64,000 bases of DNA from JBFHFS01 sp041583495 (lineage in GTDB: Bacteria > Bacteroidota > Bacteroidia > Bacteroidales > Marinilabiliaceae): NCBI GenBank assembly GCA_041583495.1, contig JBFHFS010000011.1:1-64000 (forward strand), in the 5' to 3' direction. The notes beneath the pieces were generated by a model, which saw only the letters and a list, made by a program, of their open reading frames with translations, was not told the DNA's origin and ran no database searches. Below are positions 54,137 through 62,807 of the stretch, in pieces (the stretch's first letter is position 1; each line of letters begins with the position of its first letter). Made by a program: the position numbers and the translations under genes.

Positions 54137-54519
54137 TAGTTGTTTTTCTTCCTGAAAGGCCTAAAGATAATAGATTTTGGTTTTTATCATTTGGCAAAAG
54201 AAGAGTTCTTCGCCTCCTGCTCACGCCAGACCTGCAATGCATGAGTTCCCTTTACAAGCGAATATTTAGCGGTTAAGATCGATAGTGAGAACAATTCTCA
54301 TAGCCTGACCCCTCTTTTTTTTACGGGGCTCGTTTCATCTTCCTATACCCATAATCCCGCTATTTTAAAGCTTAGCAAAGGTAATAAATAGGTTCCGCCA
54401 ACCTAAACCGTTATAATTCTTCCCGAAACCCTGGTTGAGAAATTTGCCTGATTGAAACATTTCACGAAGCACTTATATCATTTCATGCACAAAATAAACA
54501 GGCAAGGATGTAAACGCCC

Positions 54520-54527
54520 TAGATTTG
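54520..54527 (+). promoter_or_regulatory. -7 element (TAGATTTG) for the RND operon
   Basis: TAGATTTG matches TAnnTTTG, with predicted transcription start near 54534 and a 41-base leader before the adaptor ATG. A TTTG -33 box is not evident, which might mean activator dependence. Confidence 0.45.
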
Positions 54528-54574
54528 CCCATCGAAATATTTTAATCAGAAGTCAATAAATAATCAGTCGGAAA

Positions 54575-55648
54575 ATGAGAATTACACGATTAGCAATCTT
54601 TTTGGGTGCTACCGTTATTGCATTCACAGGATGTAAGAGCAAACCAGGACAGGAGGATCATTCCAGTAACATCAAATACGTAAAGGTGGAGACCATTGAA
54701 AGCGAGATCACCCGTAATAAACTGATCTTCAACGGAAGGATAAAGGAAAAAAGCCTGACCACCCTTTCGTTCCGCGTGGGCGGCCCTCTGGCCACACTAA
54801 ATGTTAAAACCGGCGATTTTGTCAATGCCGGCCAGGTAATTGCTGCCATCGACAAGCGCGATTACCAATTGCAGGTACAAACCACCAAAGCCCAGTTTCA
54901 GCAGGTGGAGAGTGAATACCAACGCTATAAACAACTGGTTGAACAAGACCAAATTCCGGAAAACACTTACGAGAAGATCCAATCGGGGTATTTAATGGCA
55001 AAGGCCGCTTACGAAAATGCCCAAAACCAGTTACGGGACACCGAGTTAAAAGCCCCTTTCCAGGGCTATATCCATGAAAAAATGGTGGAAAACTTTCAAA
55101 CGGTAGGTCGGGGCGCCCCCATTGTCTCACTCATTGACCTGTCGCATTTAGAAGTGGTTGTATCGGTCCCTGAAAACCAGTTACAGCGGGTTCGTAACGA
55201 TAAAGCCAGTTACCTGAATGTAAAAAATGCACAAGTCATTGGTCTGCCGGTCGATTTGTTGAGTGTTGGTGAAAAAGCCATGAAGGATGGTTTGTACGAA
55301 GTGAAATTCTCGCTGAAAAACACCCAGGACCTCATGATTGCTCCCGGAATGACGGCCGAAGTCTCCATGATTTGTGATGCCCGTGATCATTCCACCGTGA
55401 TCGCTTCAACGGCTATTTTTCACGAAAAAACGGCCAACTACGTCTGGATTTTTAATCCCTCAACGCAAAAAGTAGAGAAAAGAGAAGTAGAGGTAGCCCT
55501 GGCCGATGAGCAGGGAAAAGCACAGGTCATTTCAGGCTTACAGGAAGGCGAGCAGGTTGTCACCGCCGGCGTTCATTACCTGGTGGACGGGGAAACAGTA
55601 AAACCCATTGAAAAACCCGCTGTCACTAACGTTGGAGGATTGCTATAA
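54575..55648 (+). CDS. RND efflux periplasmic adaptor lipoprotein
   Basis: This 357-residue adaptor is a lipoprotein by its AFTGC box (C20). It shows the barrel-sandwich half-motifs GGPLATLNVKTGDFVNAGQVIAAID (in pieces) and ELKAPFQGYIHEKMVENFQTVGRGAPI (in pieces) around a short helical hairpin with QIPENTYEKIQSGY. The C-terminal membrane-proximal domain ends with LQEGEQVVTAGVHYLVDGE. Its TAA stop overlaps the ATG of the RND pump gene (TAATG), indicating translational coupling. It bridges that pump and the TolC encoded third in the operon. Confidence 0.93.
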   Translation: MRITRLAIFLGATVIAFTGCKSKPGQEDHSSNIKYVKVETIESEITRNKLIFNGRIKEKSLTTLSFRVGGPLATLNVKTGDFVNAGQVIAAIDKRDYQLQVQTTKAQFQQVESEYQRYKQLVEQDQIPENTYEKIQSGYLMAKAAYENAQNQLRDTELKAPFQGYIHEKMVENFQTVGRGAPIVSLIDLSHLEVVVSVPENQLQRVRNDKASYLNVKNAQVIGLPVDLLSVGEKAMKDGLYEVKFSLKNTQDLMIAPGMTAEVSMICDARDHSTVIASTAIFHEKTANYVWIFNPSTQKVEKREVEVALADEQGKAQVISGLQEGEQVVTAGVHYLVDGETVKPIEKPAVTNVGGLL

Positions 55649-58600
55649 TGTTGGAAAAATTATTGAACCAAAAGGCAATGGTGTCCACCATACTATTTGC
55701 CGTATTAATTGGTGGAATTATTGCTTATACCAATATTGGTAAGCTGGAGGATGCCGAAATCCCCATCAAAACAGCCATGGTTATTACCGTTTACCCGGGA
55801 GCTACGGCCCACGAGGTAGAGCTGGAAGTGACCGATTTGTTGGAAAAACAGCTTCAAAAACTGGAAAATGTGGATGAAATCAAGTCGGTTTCACGGCCGG
55901 GGATTTCATACATTACCATAGACATTAAACCCACCGTAAAAACGCCACAATTACCCCAATTATGGGATCATCTTCGCCGTAAGGTAAACGATGTAAAAGG
56001 CAGGTTGCCGGCAGGGGCCATGGATCCGATTGTTAACGACGATTTTGCAGATGTTTATGGTATTTTATATGCCATTACTGCCGAGGGCTATTCGCATCAG
56101 GAACTGATACAATACGCCGAGCTGATTGAACGTAAACTCCTGGCAGTTGATGGGGTGCGGCGTTCCCAAATATTTGGAAAGGAAACAGAAACCATTGATG
56201 TGGTTTTTTCGTCCGAAAAACTGGCCGGCCTGAATATCAACCCTATGTTGATCGCTGCCGCCATTCAAAACGAAGCCGCCATCATAAATCCCGGATCCAT
56301 TACCACCGGAAAAGAACTGGTGCGGGTGGGCGTTGGCAGCAAAATTACCACCGTTGGGGAGATTGAAAATTTGTTGGTACAGGTACCTGATGGCGGAAAT
56401 TTCCGCCTGGGTGATATTGCTTCGGTTCAACGCTCGAACATGCAGCCCAAGCAAGAGGCTCTCTACTACAACAATCAAAGAGGATTGACTCTGGGGCTAT
56501 CGAACGAAAGCGGAATCAACGTGGTTAAATTGGGCGAAAAACTCGATGCCAGGTTAGCTGAACTTCAAAAAGATCTTCCCGTCGGCATCGAGGTGAACCA
56601 GGTGTATTACCAGCCCGACCGTGTGGATGCGGCGGTCACCAACTTCATGACCAACCTGGTGATTTCGGTAGGGATCGTCATCGTGGTTCTGATGTTTGCC
56701 ATGGGCTTTCGCTCAGGGCTCCTCATCTCCAGCGGTCTGGTATTCACCATCCTGGGCACCCTCATCGTGATGATGGCCATTGGGTTACCCCTCCACAGGG
56801 TTACCCTGGCCGCTATCATCCTGGCCATGGGAATGCTGGTGGACAACGCCATTGTTGTGGCCGATGGCATTTTAGTAGATCTGAAAAATGGGATGGATCG
56901 CAGCAAGGCTTTTGTTAATACCGCCAAAAAAACGGCCTTACCCCTGTTAGGAGCCACCGCTGTGGCCATTTTAGCCTTTTTGCCCCTTGCCATGTCGCCC
57001 AATATGGCCGGTGAGTTCCTCTCTTCGCTCTTTACCGTACTTATTATTTCTTTGAGTTTGAGCTGGTTGTTTGCCATGATTCAAACCCCCTTTAATGCCA
57101 AATATTTTTACCGGAAAGAACGGCCCAAAGGAGAACATGCCGAACACTACGACTCCAGGTTATATGTGGTCTTCAGACGTTTTTTAAATTGGAGTCTTCA
57201 CCATAAACTCCTCTTTTCGACGGGTGCATTTGCCACGCTGGTGGTTGCCTTCTGGTCGTTCCGCTTCGTAACCGTCGATTTTATGTCGAAGATTGATTAC
57301 GACCAGTTCTATGTTGAATATTACCTGCCCCAGGGATCAGACATCGAAGCAGTAGAAGCCGACTTGCAAGCTATTCAAAAGGATATCCTTAAGATGGAGG
57401 GCGTACATTCAGTTACCGCTTCTGTAGGACGCCCCCCGGCACGCTACCTTTTGATGCGTGGCATGGCCACCGGAGGAGCCAACTATGGCGATTTAATCAT
57501 CGAGACCGATGAAACCGACCGCCTGGCCACCCTGATACCCGAATTAGAGGATTATCTGAATAAGAATTATCCCGATGCCTTTACCAAAGTAATTGAGTAC
57601 GGGGCCGCTTTTGCCGAAGCCGATATTGAGGTGGAATTTACGGGTCCCGATCCGGCCGTTTTAAAGGATTTGGCCAACCAGGTTAAAGCAATCTTTTTGC
57701 AGGACCCGGCGGCCACCCATGTGACCGATAACTGGAAGAATCAAACCAAAAAAATGGTTCCCCGCTATTCGGTCGAAAGAGCGCAACCCCTTGGCCTCTC
57801 CCGTGCCGATATGGGTAACTCCATCCTGGTAGCCACCAACGGAATGCCCATTGGGGCCATATACGAAGGCGATAAAATGGTGCCCATCGTATTAAAGACC
57901 AACAACAAGGTGGCCGAAAACATGGGTCAATTGATGACTGTCCCGGTTTGGGGACAACGCAGTGTTCAAAGTACCCCGTTGGCGCAAATTGTTGATACCC
58001 TGGATACCGTATGGGAATATGAATTGATAAACCGGTTGAATGGCGAACGCTCCATCAAAGCACAATGTGATGCAGCAAAGGGATTTACTGCTCAGCAAGT
58101 ACAGGATAAGTTCAAGTCGAGGGTCGATGCCATAGCTTTACCCGAGGGTTACAAAGTACGGTGGGAAGGCGCTACTGCCCAGTCGGGTGAAGCCAATGCC
58201 GGATTATTTATGTTCCTGCCGCTGGCGGTTGGTCTTATGCTGATTATCATTATCGGCTTATTCAACAACATGAAACAGCCGGTAATCATCTTTTCGGTGG
58301 TTCCCTTTGCCTTTATTGGGATTGTGATCGGACTGGTAAGTACCGGCACCTCTCTATCCTTTGCCGGCATTATTGGCGCCCTGGGCTTAATTGGTATGAT
58401 GGTGAAAAATGCGGTGGTGTTAATGGACGAAATCAATCACAACCTCAAAGACGGGAAAGAACGGTTGCAGGCCACCATCGATTCGGCACTTTCAAGGCTG
58501 CGTCCGGTGATGATGGCCTCTCTGACAACCATTTTAGGGATGGCTCCGCTCATCTCCGATTCCATGTTTGGCGCCACAGCCATTGTAATTATGTTTGGCC

Positions 58601-58698
58601 TGGCCGTTGGTTCGGTAATTACCTTAATTGTTGTCCCGGTGTTTTATTCCGTTCTCTACAAAGTGGATACACGGGAATTGAAAAGAGTGAAAGCCTAA
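55648..58698 (+). CDS. RND-family efflux pump (AcrB/MexB-like inner-membrane transporter)
   Basis: This 1016-residue proton-driven pump has the RND layout: TM1 near the N terminus, two large periplasmic loops (about 32-325 and 540-850) and twelve helices in total. TM4 has GMLVDNAIVVAD with D399-N400, where AcrB has an Asp-Asp pair, so one of the two proton-relay acids is Asn. LGLIGMMVKNAVVLMDEIN near 915-935 is the second-half counterpart. Early residues (LEDAEIPIKTAMVITVYPGA, in pieces) are typical of the Bacteroidota branch. It sits between adaptor and TolC genes in an operon. The substrate could be drugs, bile acids or fatty acids and is not deducible. Confidence 0.95.
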   Translation: MLEKLLNQKAMVSTILFAVLIGGIIAYTNIGKLEDAEIPIKTAMVITVYPGATAHEVELEVTDLLEKQLQKLENVDEIKSVSRPGISYITIDIKPTVKTPQLPQLWDHLRRKVNDVKGRLPAGAMDPIVNDDFADVYGILYAITAEGYSHQELIQYAELIERKLLAVDGVRRSQIFGKETETIDVVFSSEKLAGLNINPMLIAAAIQNEAAIINPGSITTGKELVRVGVGSKITTVGEIENLLVQVPDGGNFRLGDIASVQRSNMQPKQEALYYNNQRGLTLGLSNESGINVVKLGEKLDARLAELQKDLPVGIEVNQVYYQPDRVDAAVTNFMTNLVISVGIVIVVLMFAMGFRSGLLISSGLVFTILGTLIVMMAIGLPLHRVTLAAIILAMGMLVDNAIVVADGILVDLKNGMDRSKAFVNTAKKTALPLLGATAVAILAFLPLAMSPNMAGEFLSSLFTVLIISLSLSWLFAMIQTPFNAKYFYRKERPKGEHAEHYDSRLYVVFRRFLNWSLHHKLLFSTGAFATLVVAFWSFRFVTVDFMSKIDYDQFYVEYYLPQGSDIEAVEADLQAIQKDILKMEGVHSVTASVGRPPARYLLMRGMATGGANYGDLIIETDETDRLATLIPELEDYLNKNYPDAFTKVIEYGAAFAEADIEVEFTGPDPAVLKDLANQVKAIFLQDPAATHVTDNWKNQTKKMVPRYSVERAQPLGLSRADMGNSILVATNGMPIGAIYEGDKMVPIVLKTNNKVAENMGQLMTVPVWGQRSVQSTPLAQIVDTLDTVWEYELINRLNGERSIKAQCDAAKGFTAQQVQDKFKSRVDAIALPEGYKVRWEGATAQSGEANAGLFMFLPLAVGLMLIIIIGLFNNMKQPVIIFSVVPFAFIGIVIGLVSTGTSLSFAGIIGALGLIGMMVKNAVVLMDEINHNLKDGKERLQATIDSALSRLRPVMMASLTTILGMAPLISDSMFGATAIVIMFGLAVGSVITLIVVPVFYSVLYKVDTRELKRVKA

Positions 58699-58713
58699 AC
58701 CCTGCCCCTCAAA

Positions 58714-58733
58714 CCTTCCTTATGGAAGGAAGG
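58714..58733 (+). other. Intercistronic hairpin between RND pump and TolC genes
   Basis: CCTTCCTT (58714-58721), a four-base loop, and AAGGAAGG (58726-58733) make a perfect 8-bp stem in the 98-bp gap. No T-run follows, so it is not a usual terminator. It may affect mRNA processing or the ratio of pump to channel. Confidence 0.55.
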
Positions 58734-58796
58734 CAATGGTCAGCCACCGAAGAATAAAACGAGGGGAATCAGAATAAATTTATAGAACAGAAAAAC

Positions 58797-60191
58797 ATGA
58801 ATCAATCCATTAAATACATAATCAGCACCGTTGTTATTTTAATCACGGTGCTGGCCACGACATACGGGCAAAAGAGAATGACCCTGGAAGAGTGCCGCCG
58901 GCAGGCTGTTGAATTCAACAAAGAATTAAAAAAGGCGGCTCTGCAAAATAAAGAGGCCCTGGCCAATCAAAAGGTAGCCCGCACGGCTTATTTGCCTTCC
59001 CTAAGCAGCGATGTATCTCTTATGCACCTGCCCAATACCACGAGTATTTCTTTTCCGGGCTATTTTTTATCCACGGCCGAAAGTGCCGAGGCGGCCCAGG
59101 CCGGAAATTTCTCCGGGACAAGCGATGTCTGGAGCCCGGGATTTGGTTTCGAATTGAACAACCCAACCCTGATAACCAGCGGCATATCTCTTACGCAACC
59201 CCTGTATGCAGGAGGGAAAATAAGGTATTCCAATCAGCAGGCGGATGCAGGGGTGGACATTTCGGCTTTGGCTTTAAACCTGAAATATTCCCAGGTCATT
59301 GAAAATACCGATCAGGCCTTTTGGAATGTGGCCATCGTGGAATCGAACATTCAAATAGCTGAGGAATACATTAAGATGCTTACCGATTTGGAGGATAAGA
59401 TGAGGGCCATGCAGGAGGTAGGTATAACACCAGCCAGCGAACGACTCCGGGTGAGTGTTCAGAAAAACCAGGCTAAACTTAATCTGTTGAAAGCCAATAA
59501 CGGTTTAAGAATTGCCAAAATGTACCTCAATCAAATTATGGGGCAGGATTTGTCGACCGATATTCAGATAAGTTACGAGACCGGGACCCCTGTTGAGCCC
59601 TCAAGCCTCCAAAGGGGAACGGCAATGGCTGTGAGCCAGCGTAACGAATTGAAAATTCTGAACAAACAAAAAGAGATTTCGGAGTTGGATGCCAAAATTA
59701 CGCGAGCCGATTATTTACCAACAGTGGGTGTAAGCGCACAATACACCAATTATTGGCTAAAAGATCTGTACGAAGAAGTTGACTTTCAACCCATGCTGGC
59801 AGCGCAGGTTTCTATCCCTATTTTCAATTGGGGACAGGGTAGAAAGAAACAACGGGCCGCCCGATTGCGTATCGAACAGGCTCAAACCGATTTGGAACAT
59901 ACAACCGATTTGATTAACCTTGAGGTGATGCAAATTCAGGTCCAGCTGGAGGAAGCCTACGAATCGATAATAATTGCCCGGGAAAACATCGAAGAAGCCT
60001 CCGAGAGCTTGTCGGAAACCCAAGCCAGTTTCGAGGTGGACCTAAACACCACCACCGACCTGTTAAATGCACAGGCACAGTGGCAGGAAGCTCAGTCTCA
60101 ACTGATTCAGGCAGTGGCACAGTTTAAGGTGCTGGAAACCCGCTGGCAAAAAGTGACCGGAAATTTGTATATTCCGGAAGGGGAAGAATAA
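58797..60191 (+). CDS. TolC-family outer-membrane efflux protein (second operon)
   Basis: This 464-residue channel protein has a signal peptide (about 1-24) followed by MTLEECRRQAVEFN, the same kind of start as the other TolC here. The duplicated OEP helical halves are visible (LYAGGKIRYSNQQ, MQEVGITPASERLRVSV, IFNWGQGRKKQR, FEVDLNTTTDLLNAQAQW). It is third in the RND operon, 98 bp after the pump gene with a hairpin between. It would complete the tripartite pump across the outer membrane. Confidence 0.93.
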   Translation: MNQSIKYIISTVVILITVLATTYGQKRMTLEECRRQAVEFNKELKKAALQNKEALANQKVARTAYLPSLSSDVSLMHLPNTTSISFPGYFLSTAESAEAAQAGNFSGTSDVWSPGFGFELNNPTLITSGISLTQPLYAGGKIRYSNQQADAGVDISALALNLKYSQVIENTDQAFWNVAIVESNIQIAEEYIKMLTDLEDKMRAMQEVGITPASERLRVSVQKNQAKLNLLKANNGLRIAKMYLNQIMGQDLSTDIQISYETGTPVEPSSLQRGTAMAVSQRNELKILNKQKEISELDAKITRADYLPTVGVSAQYTNYWLKDLYEEVDFQPMLAAQVSIPIFNWGQGRKKQRAARLRIEQAQTDLEHTTDLINLEVMQIQVQLEEAYESIIIARENIEEASESLSETQASFEVDLNTTTDLLNAQAQWQEAQSQLIQAVAQFKVLETRWQKVTGNLYIPEGEE

Positions 60192-60322
60192 AAGGAGATA
60201 ACCGCTGGTTGATCTGTCCGGGATATCCTGCCAGGAGTGTTGGCCTGGACGAGGGTAGAATGGGAACAACCAAATAAATCAGAACCGGGGATAAAATAGT
60301 AAGCATCGATAGAATCTAAAAA

Positions 60323-61390
60323 ATGAAATGTATCGATTTTCATAGAAAACGAAAACAAACACTGGCCGTACGGTTGCCCAGTTATAAGCTGCCAAACATC
60401 CTGTTGCGGTTTTTTTTCATCAGCCTTGTTGCGGTTGGAGTGGTGCAATTAATCGAGTTTGCGGTCGAGCCCAACAGCTATCCCGAAAAGCCGGCCTGGG
60501 TATATTACTTCATTGCGATTTTATCCTTTAACCTTGCCGCAGAATTTCAAATTCTATTTGATAATATTCTCGAGCGTTTTTTGCCGGTTCCTCAAAAGCT
60601 AAGATTACGTATCAGCATCAATCTATTGGCCGGGCTGTTAATGCTGTTTGTTTTATCCATAAGTGTAAGTTTATATTTTACCCCTCTGGCCCTGGAGGCG
60701 GGTACCCGGTCGGCCATATTTATGGGGCTGGTGGTGGGCCTGCTTTTCGTCCAGATAATTTCCACTTCCCTTGCCTTTGCCCGTTTTACCCAAAAGTGGT
60801 TCGATACCCAGGAAGAGATGGCTGAAATGAAGCGGGAAAAATTGCGCATGGATTACAATTCGCTGCAAGACCAGCTCAATCCGCATTTTCTGTTTAATAA
60901 CCTGAGTGTCCTTAAATCGCTGATCATCTACGACCAGGAGGCAGCAGTGGGTTTTACCGAGAACTTTACCGATGTTTATAGGTATGTATTGCAAAGCAAG
61001 GACAAACGACTGGTCAGATTATCGGAAGAAGTAGAGTTCATCCGATCGTATATTGGCATTCACAAAGAACGACTTGGAGAAGGGCTGGAAGTTAAACTCT
61101 CGGGTTTGGAAAACAGCACCCATAAAGAGATTGCCCCCCTTACCTTACAGCTCTTAGTCGAAAATGCCATCAAACACAATGTCACCAGCAAGGAAACCCC
61201 TCTGAAAATTGAAATATATGCTGACGATGATTTTTTGACCGTCAGCAACAACCTGAATCTGAAAACATCGTCCTACTCCACCCATACAGGATTGGCCAAT
61301 ATGGTAAGACGCTATGAGATGTTGACCGAGAAAGAGGTTGTTGTTCAGCAAAACGATGAACGGTTCGAAGTAATCGTTCCTTTATTGTAA
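60323..61390 (+). CDS. LytS/YehU-type sensor histidine kinase (RND operon)
   Basis: This 355-residue kinase has four transmembrane helices (about 28-46, 60-78, 98-117, 132-152), a short linker, and the His_kinase domain with H188 in LQDQLNPHFLFNNLSVL. The ATPase half contains LQLLVENAIKHNVT. It lies 131 bp after tolC, so it may be part of the same transcript or have its own weak promoter. It pairs with the LytTR regulator encoded 92 bp later. The arrangement repeats that of the Mac operon on the opposite strand. Confidence 0.92.
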   Translation: MKCIDFHRKRKQTLAVRLPSYKLPNILLRFFFISLVAVGVVQLIEFAVEPNSYPEKPAWVYYFIAILSFNLAAEFQILFDNILERFLPVPQKLRLRISINLLAGLLMLFVLSISVSLYFTPLALEAGTRSAIFMGLVVGLLFVQIISTSLAFARFTQKWFDTQEEMAEMKREKLRMDYNSLQDQLNPHFLFNNLSVLKSLIIYDQEAAVGFTENFTDVYRYVLQSKDKRLVRLSEEVEFIRSYIGIHKERLGEGLEVKLSGLENSTHKEIAPLTLQLLVENAIKHNVTSKETPLKIEIYADDDFLTVSNNLNLKTSSYSTHTGLANMVRRYEMLTEKEVVVQQNDERFEVIVPLL

Positions 61391-61411
61391 AACACAAGCA
61401 CTTAAACTGAC

Positions 61412-61467
61412 CATTCAATTTTGAACGTTGAGAATTGAACATTCAGGACACAACATTCAATTTTCAA
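61412..61467. repeat. 56-bp array of eight degenerate 7-bp units
   Basis: Eight consecutive 7-bp units: CATTCAA, TTTTGAA, CGTTGAG, AATTGAA, CATTCAG, GACACAA, CATTCAA, TTTTCAA, approximately NNTTSAA. It fills the space between the sensor kinase and the LytTR regulator, ending 15 bp before the regulator ATG. The same kind and length of array is at 42680-42735. Confidence 0.65.
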
Positions 61468-61482
61468 GTAAATAATAGACCC

Positions 61483-62253
61483 ATGAACGTCATTATCGTT
61501 GAGGATGAATTGCACAATTACCGCCTGCTAAAAGGAATGGTAGAGAAACTCCGCCCCCGGTGGGAAATTGCCGGATGTTTCGAGAGTGTAAAAAGCACGG
61601 TGGCCTGGCTGAAGAGCAATCCGAATCCGGATCTCATTTTTATGGACATTCAGTTAACCGATGGCATCAGCTTTTCAATTTTCGACCAGGTGAAAGTCGA
61701 TAGCATGGTCATTTTTACCACGGCCTACGATGAATATGCCCTGCGCGCTTTCCAGGTGAACAGTATCGACTATTTACTCAAACCCATAAAGGAGGAAAAG
61801 CTTGAAATTGCCATAGAAAAGTTTGAATCGATGGCGCAACATCCTGCCATAGAAGAAGAAAACCGTCCCGATTACCACGAAATTTTAAATGCCATCACAC
61901 AGGGCGAAAGGAAATACCGGAAGCGCCTTCTGGTAGCAGGGCCCACCTCTTATATTAAGCTCGACATTTCCCAGGTTGCCTGGTTTAATACCCAAAACAG
62001 GGTGACCACCGCCTATACCTATCAGGGAGAATCGCATATCATCGATTTATCCATCGAAAAACTGGAAGAACAACTCGACCCTGAAGCATTTTTCCGCACC
62101 AATAGAAGTACCATCATTCATATAAATGCCATCCGAAAATTTGAAAACCATTTTGGCGGCAAACTGATGCTTCGGTTGATCCACCCCTTTGAGGAGCCCA
62201 TCACCATTTCGCGGCTGAAGGCTACCGAATTCAAGGAGTGGGTGGGCAAATGA
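61483..62253 (+). CDS. LytTR-family response regulator (RND operon)
   Basis: This 256-residue regulator has receiver motifs VEDE (acidic pocket), phosphoacceptor D55 in FMDIQLTD, TTAYDEYA and K100 in DYLLKPI. Its C-terminal LytTR domain spans about 150-250 (ISQVAWFNTQNRVTTAYTY, then FFRTNRSTIIHINAI). The ATG at 61483 is chosen; the longer frame would need a TTG inside the 7-bp array. It probably acts on the RND operon or related genes and takes phosphate from the kinase encoded just before it. The active-site spacing is the same as in the other LytTR regulator. Confidence 0.93.
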   Translation: MNVIIVEDELHNYRLLKGMVEKLRPRWEIAGCFESVKSTVAWLKSNPNPDLIFMDIQLTDGISFSIFDQVKVDSMVIFTTAYDEYALRAFQVNSIDYLLKPIKEEKLEIAIEKFESMAQHPAIEEENRPDYHEILNAITQGERKYRKRLLVAGPTSYIKLDISQVAWFNTQNRVTTAYTYQGESHIIDLSIEKLEEQLDPEAFFRTNRSTIIHINAIRKFENHFGGKLMLRLIHPFEEPITISRLKATEFKEWVGK

Positions 62254-62507
62254 TTCCCCCAATGGGAGCGTTTTGAACTGATTATCGGATTGAACCCACC
62301 CGCGATGGCCAATAAATCCGGCCGGTTACTATTAAGTAAAACAGGCTGGTTTTTGGCTTACCCGAGTATCCCGGGATAAGAATCCTAACCAGAAAAGGCC
62401 ACTGTTAATCCCCTTACAGGGTTCTCATGCTTTACCCGAACCTTATTTTACTAATAAAGAACACCTTCCTTTTTCTTTTTTTCTGCAATGGAGATAAATC
62501 GCTTTAC

Positions 62508-62687
62508 ATGATAAGGTTAAAAGAACTCTCCCGAGCTGAGTTTTTGTGGTTTTTGGGTTCTACCAAAAACCACAAAACTAAAATCGGGATCAAACAGCTT
62601 TTCTTTTTCACGCTTCGTTTTCTGATTTTTTTAGCGCTTTTACATGAAGGTGGATTCCTGGCCCGGATATACTTCAAACACACATAA
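62508..62687 (+). CDS. Possible 59-residue single-pass membrane peptide within the repeat
   Basis: The frame starts with ATG at 62508 (an in-frame ATG also exists at 62427). It has a basic N-terminal half (LKELSRAEFLWFLGS, then NHKTKIGIK) and one hydrophobic helix (QLFFFTLRFLIFLALL) followed by a basic tail. In copy 1 the matching frame is broken by one base. No ribosome binding site is clear. This may be a true mobile small gene or chance coding in a non-coding repeat. Confidence 0.35.
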   Translation: MIRLKELSRAEFLWFLGSTKNHKTKIGIKQLFFFTLRFLIFLALLHEGGFLARIYFKHT

Positions 62688-62741
62688 CCCTATGGTAATG
62701 AATCTTACAAGGGAATTCCATGTTTTAACCGGACACCAATG
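62520..62741. repeat. Dispersed ~220-bp repeat, copy 2
   Basis: This is a direct copy of 1-223 with a few substitutions, one missing base and decaying similarity at the right end. The hairpin core (62548-62571) is the exact reverse complement of the core in copy 1 (29-52): the loop is GTTCTA here and TAGAAC there. In both places the repeat lies 70-90 bp beyond the 3' end of a minus-strand carbohydrate-active gene. Confidence 0.88.
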
Positions 62742-62807
62742 GAAAATAATAACTTATTTTAAAATCATCAATTATAAAGACTGGAGAGAGTTCGAATTAC
62801 CTTCCCA

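Larger units (their letters stand above)
54070..54574. other. Divergent promoter region between GH29 and RND operons
   Basis: 505-bp spacer with one TAnnTTTG element for each direction (54129-54136 and 54520-54527). A T-run stands near 54319. No ORF, tRNA or repeat is supported. Confidence 0.45.
62254..62807. other. Intergenic region with repeat copy 2
   Basis: The gap after the LytTR regulator has a 12-bp palindrome TATCCCGGGATA (62367-62378), a CCTTACAGGG-like stretch near 62412, and then the second repeat copy with its small ORF. Nothing else stands out between 62742 and the GH13 stop at 62808. Confidence 0.45.

Noticed and set aside
62367..62378. Palindrome TATCCCGGGATA as a regulatory site
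   Set aside because: It lies after the LytTR regulator with no promoter elements near; a short palindrome of this size can be chance.
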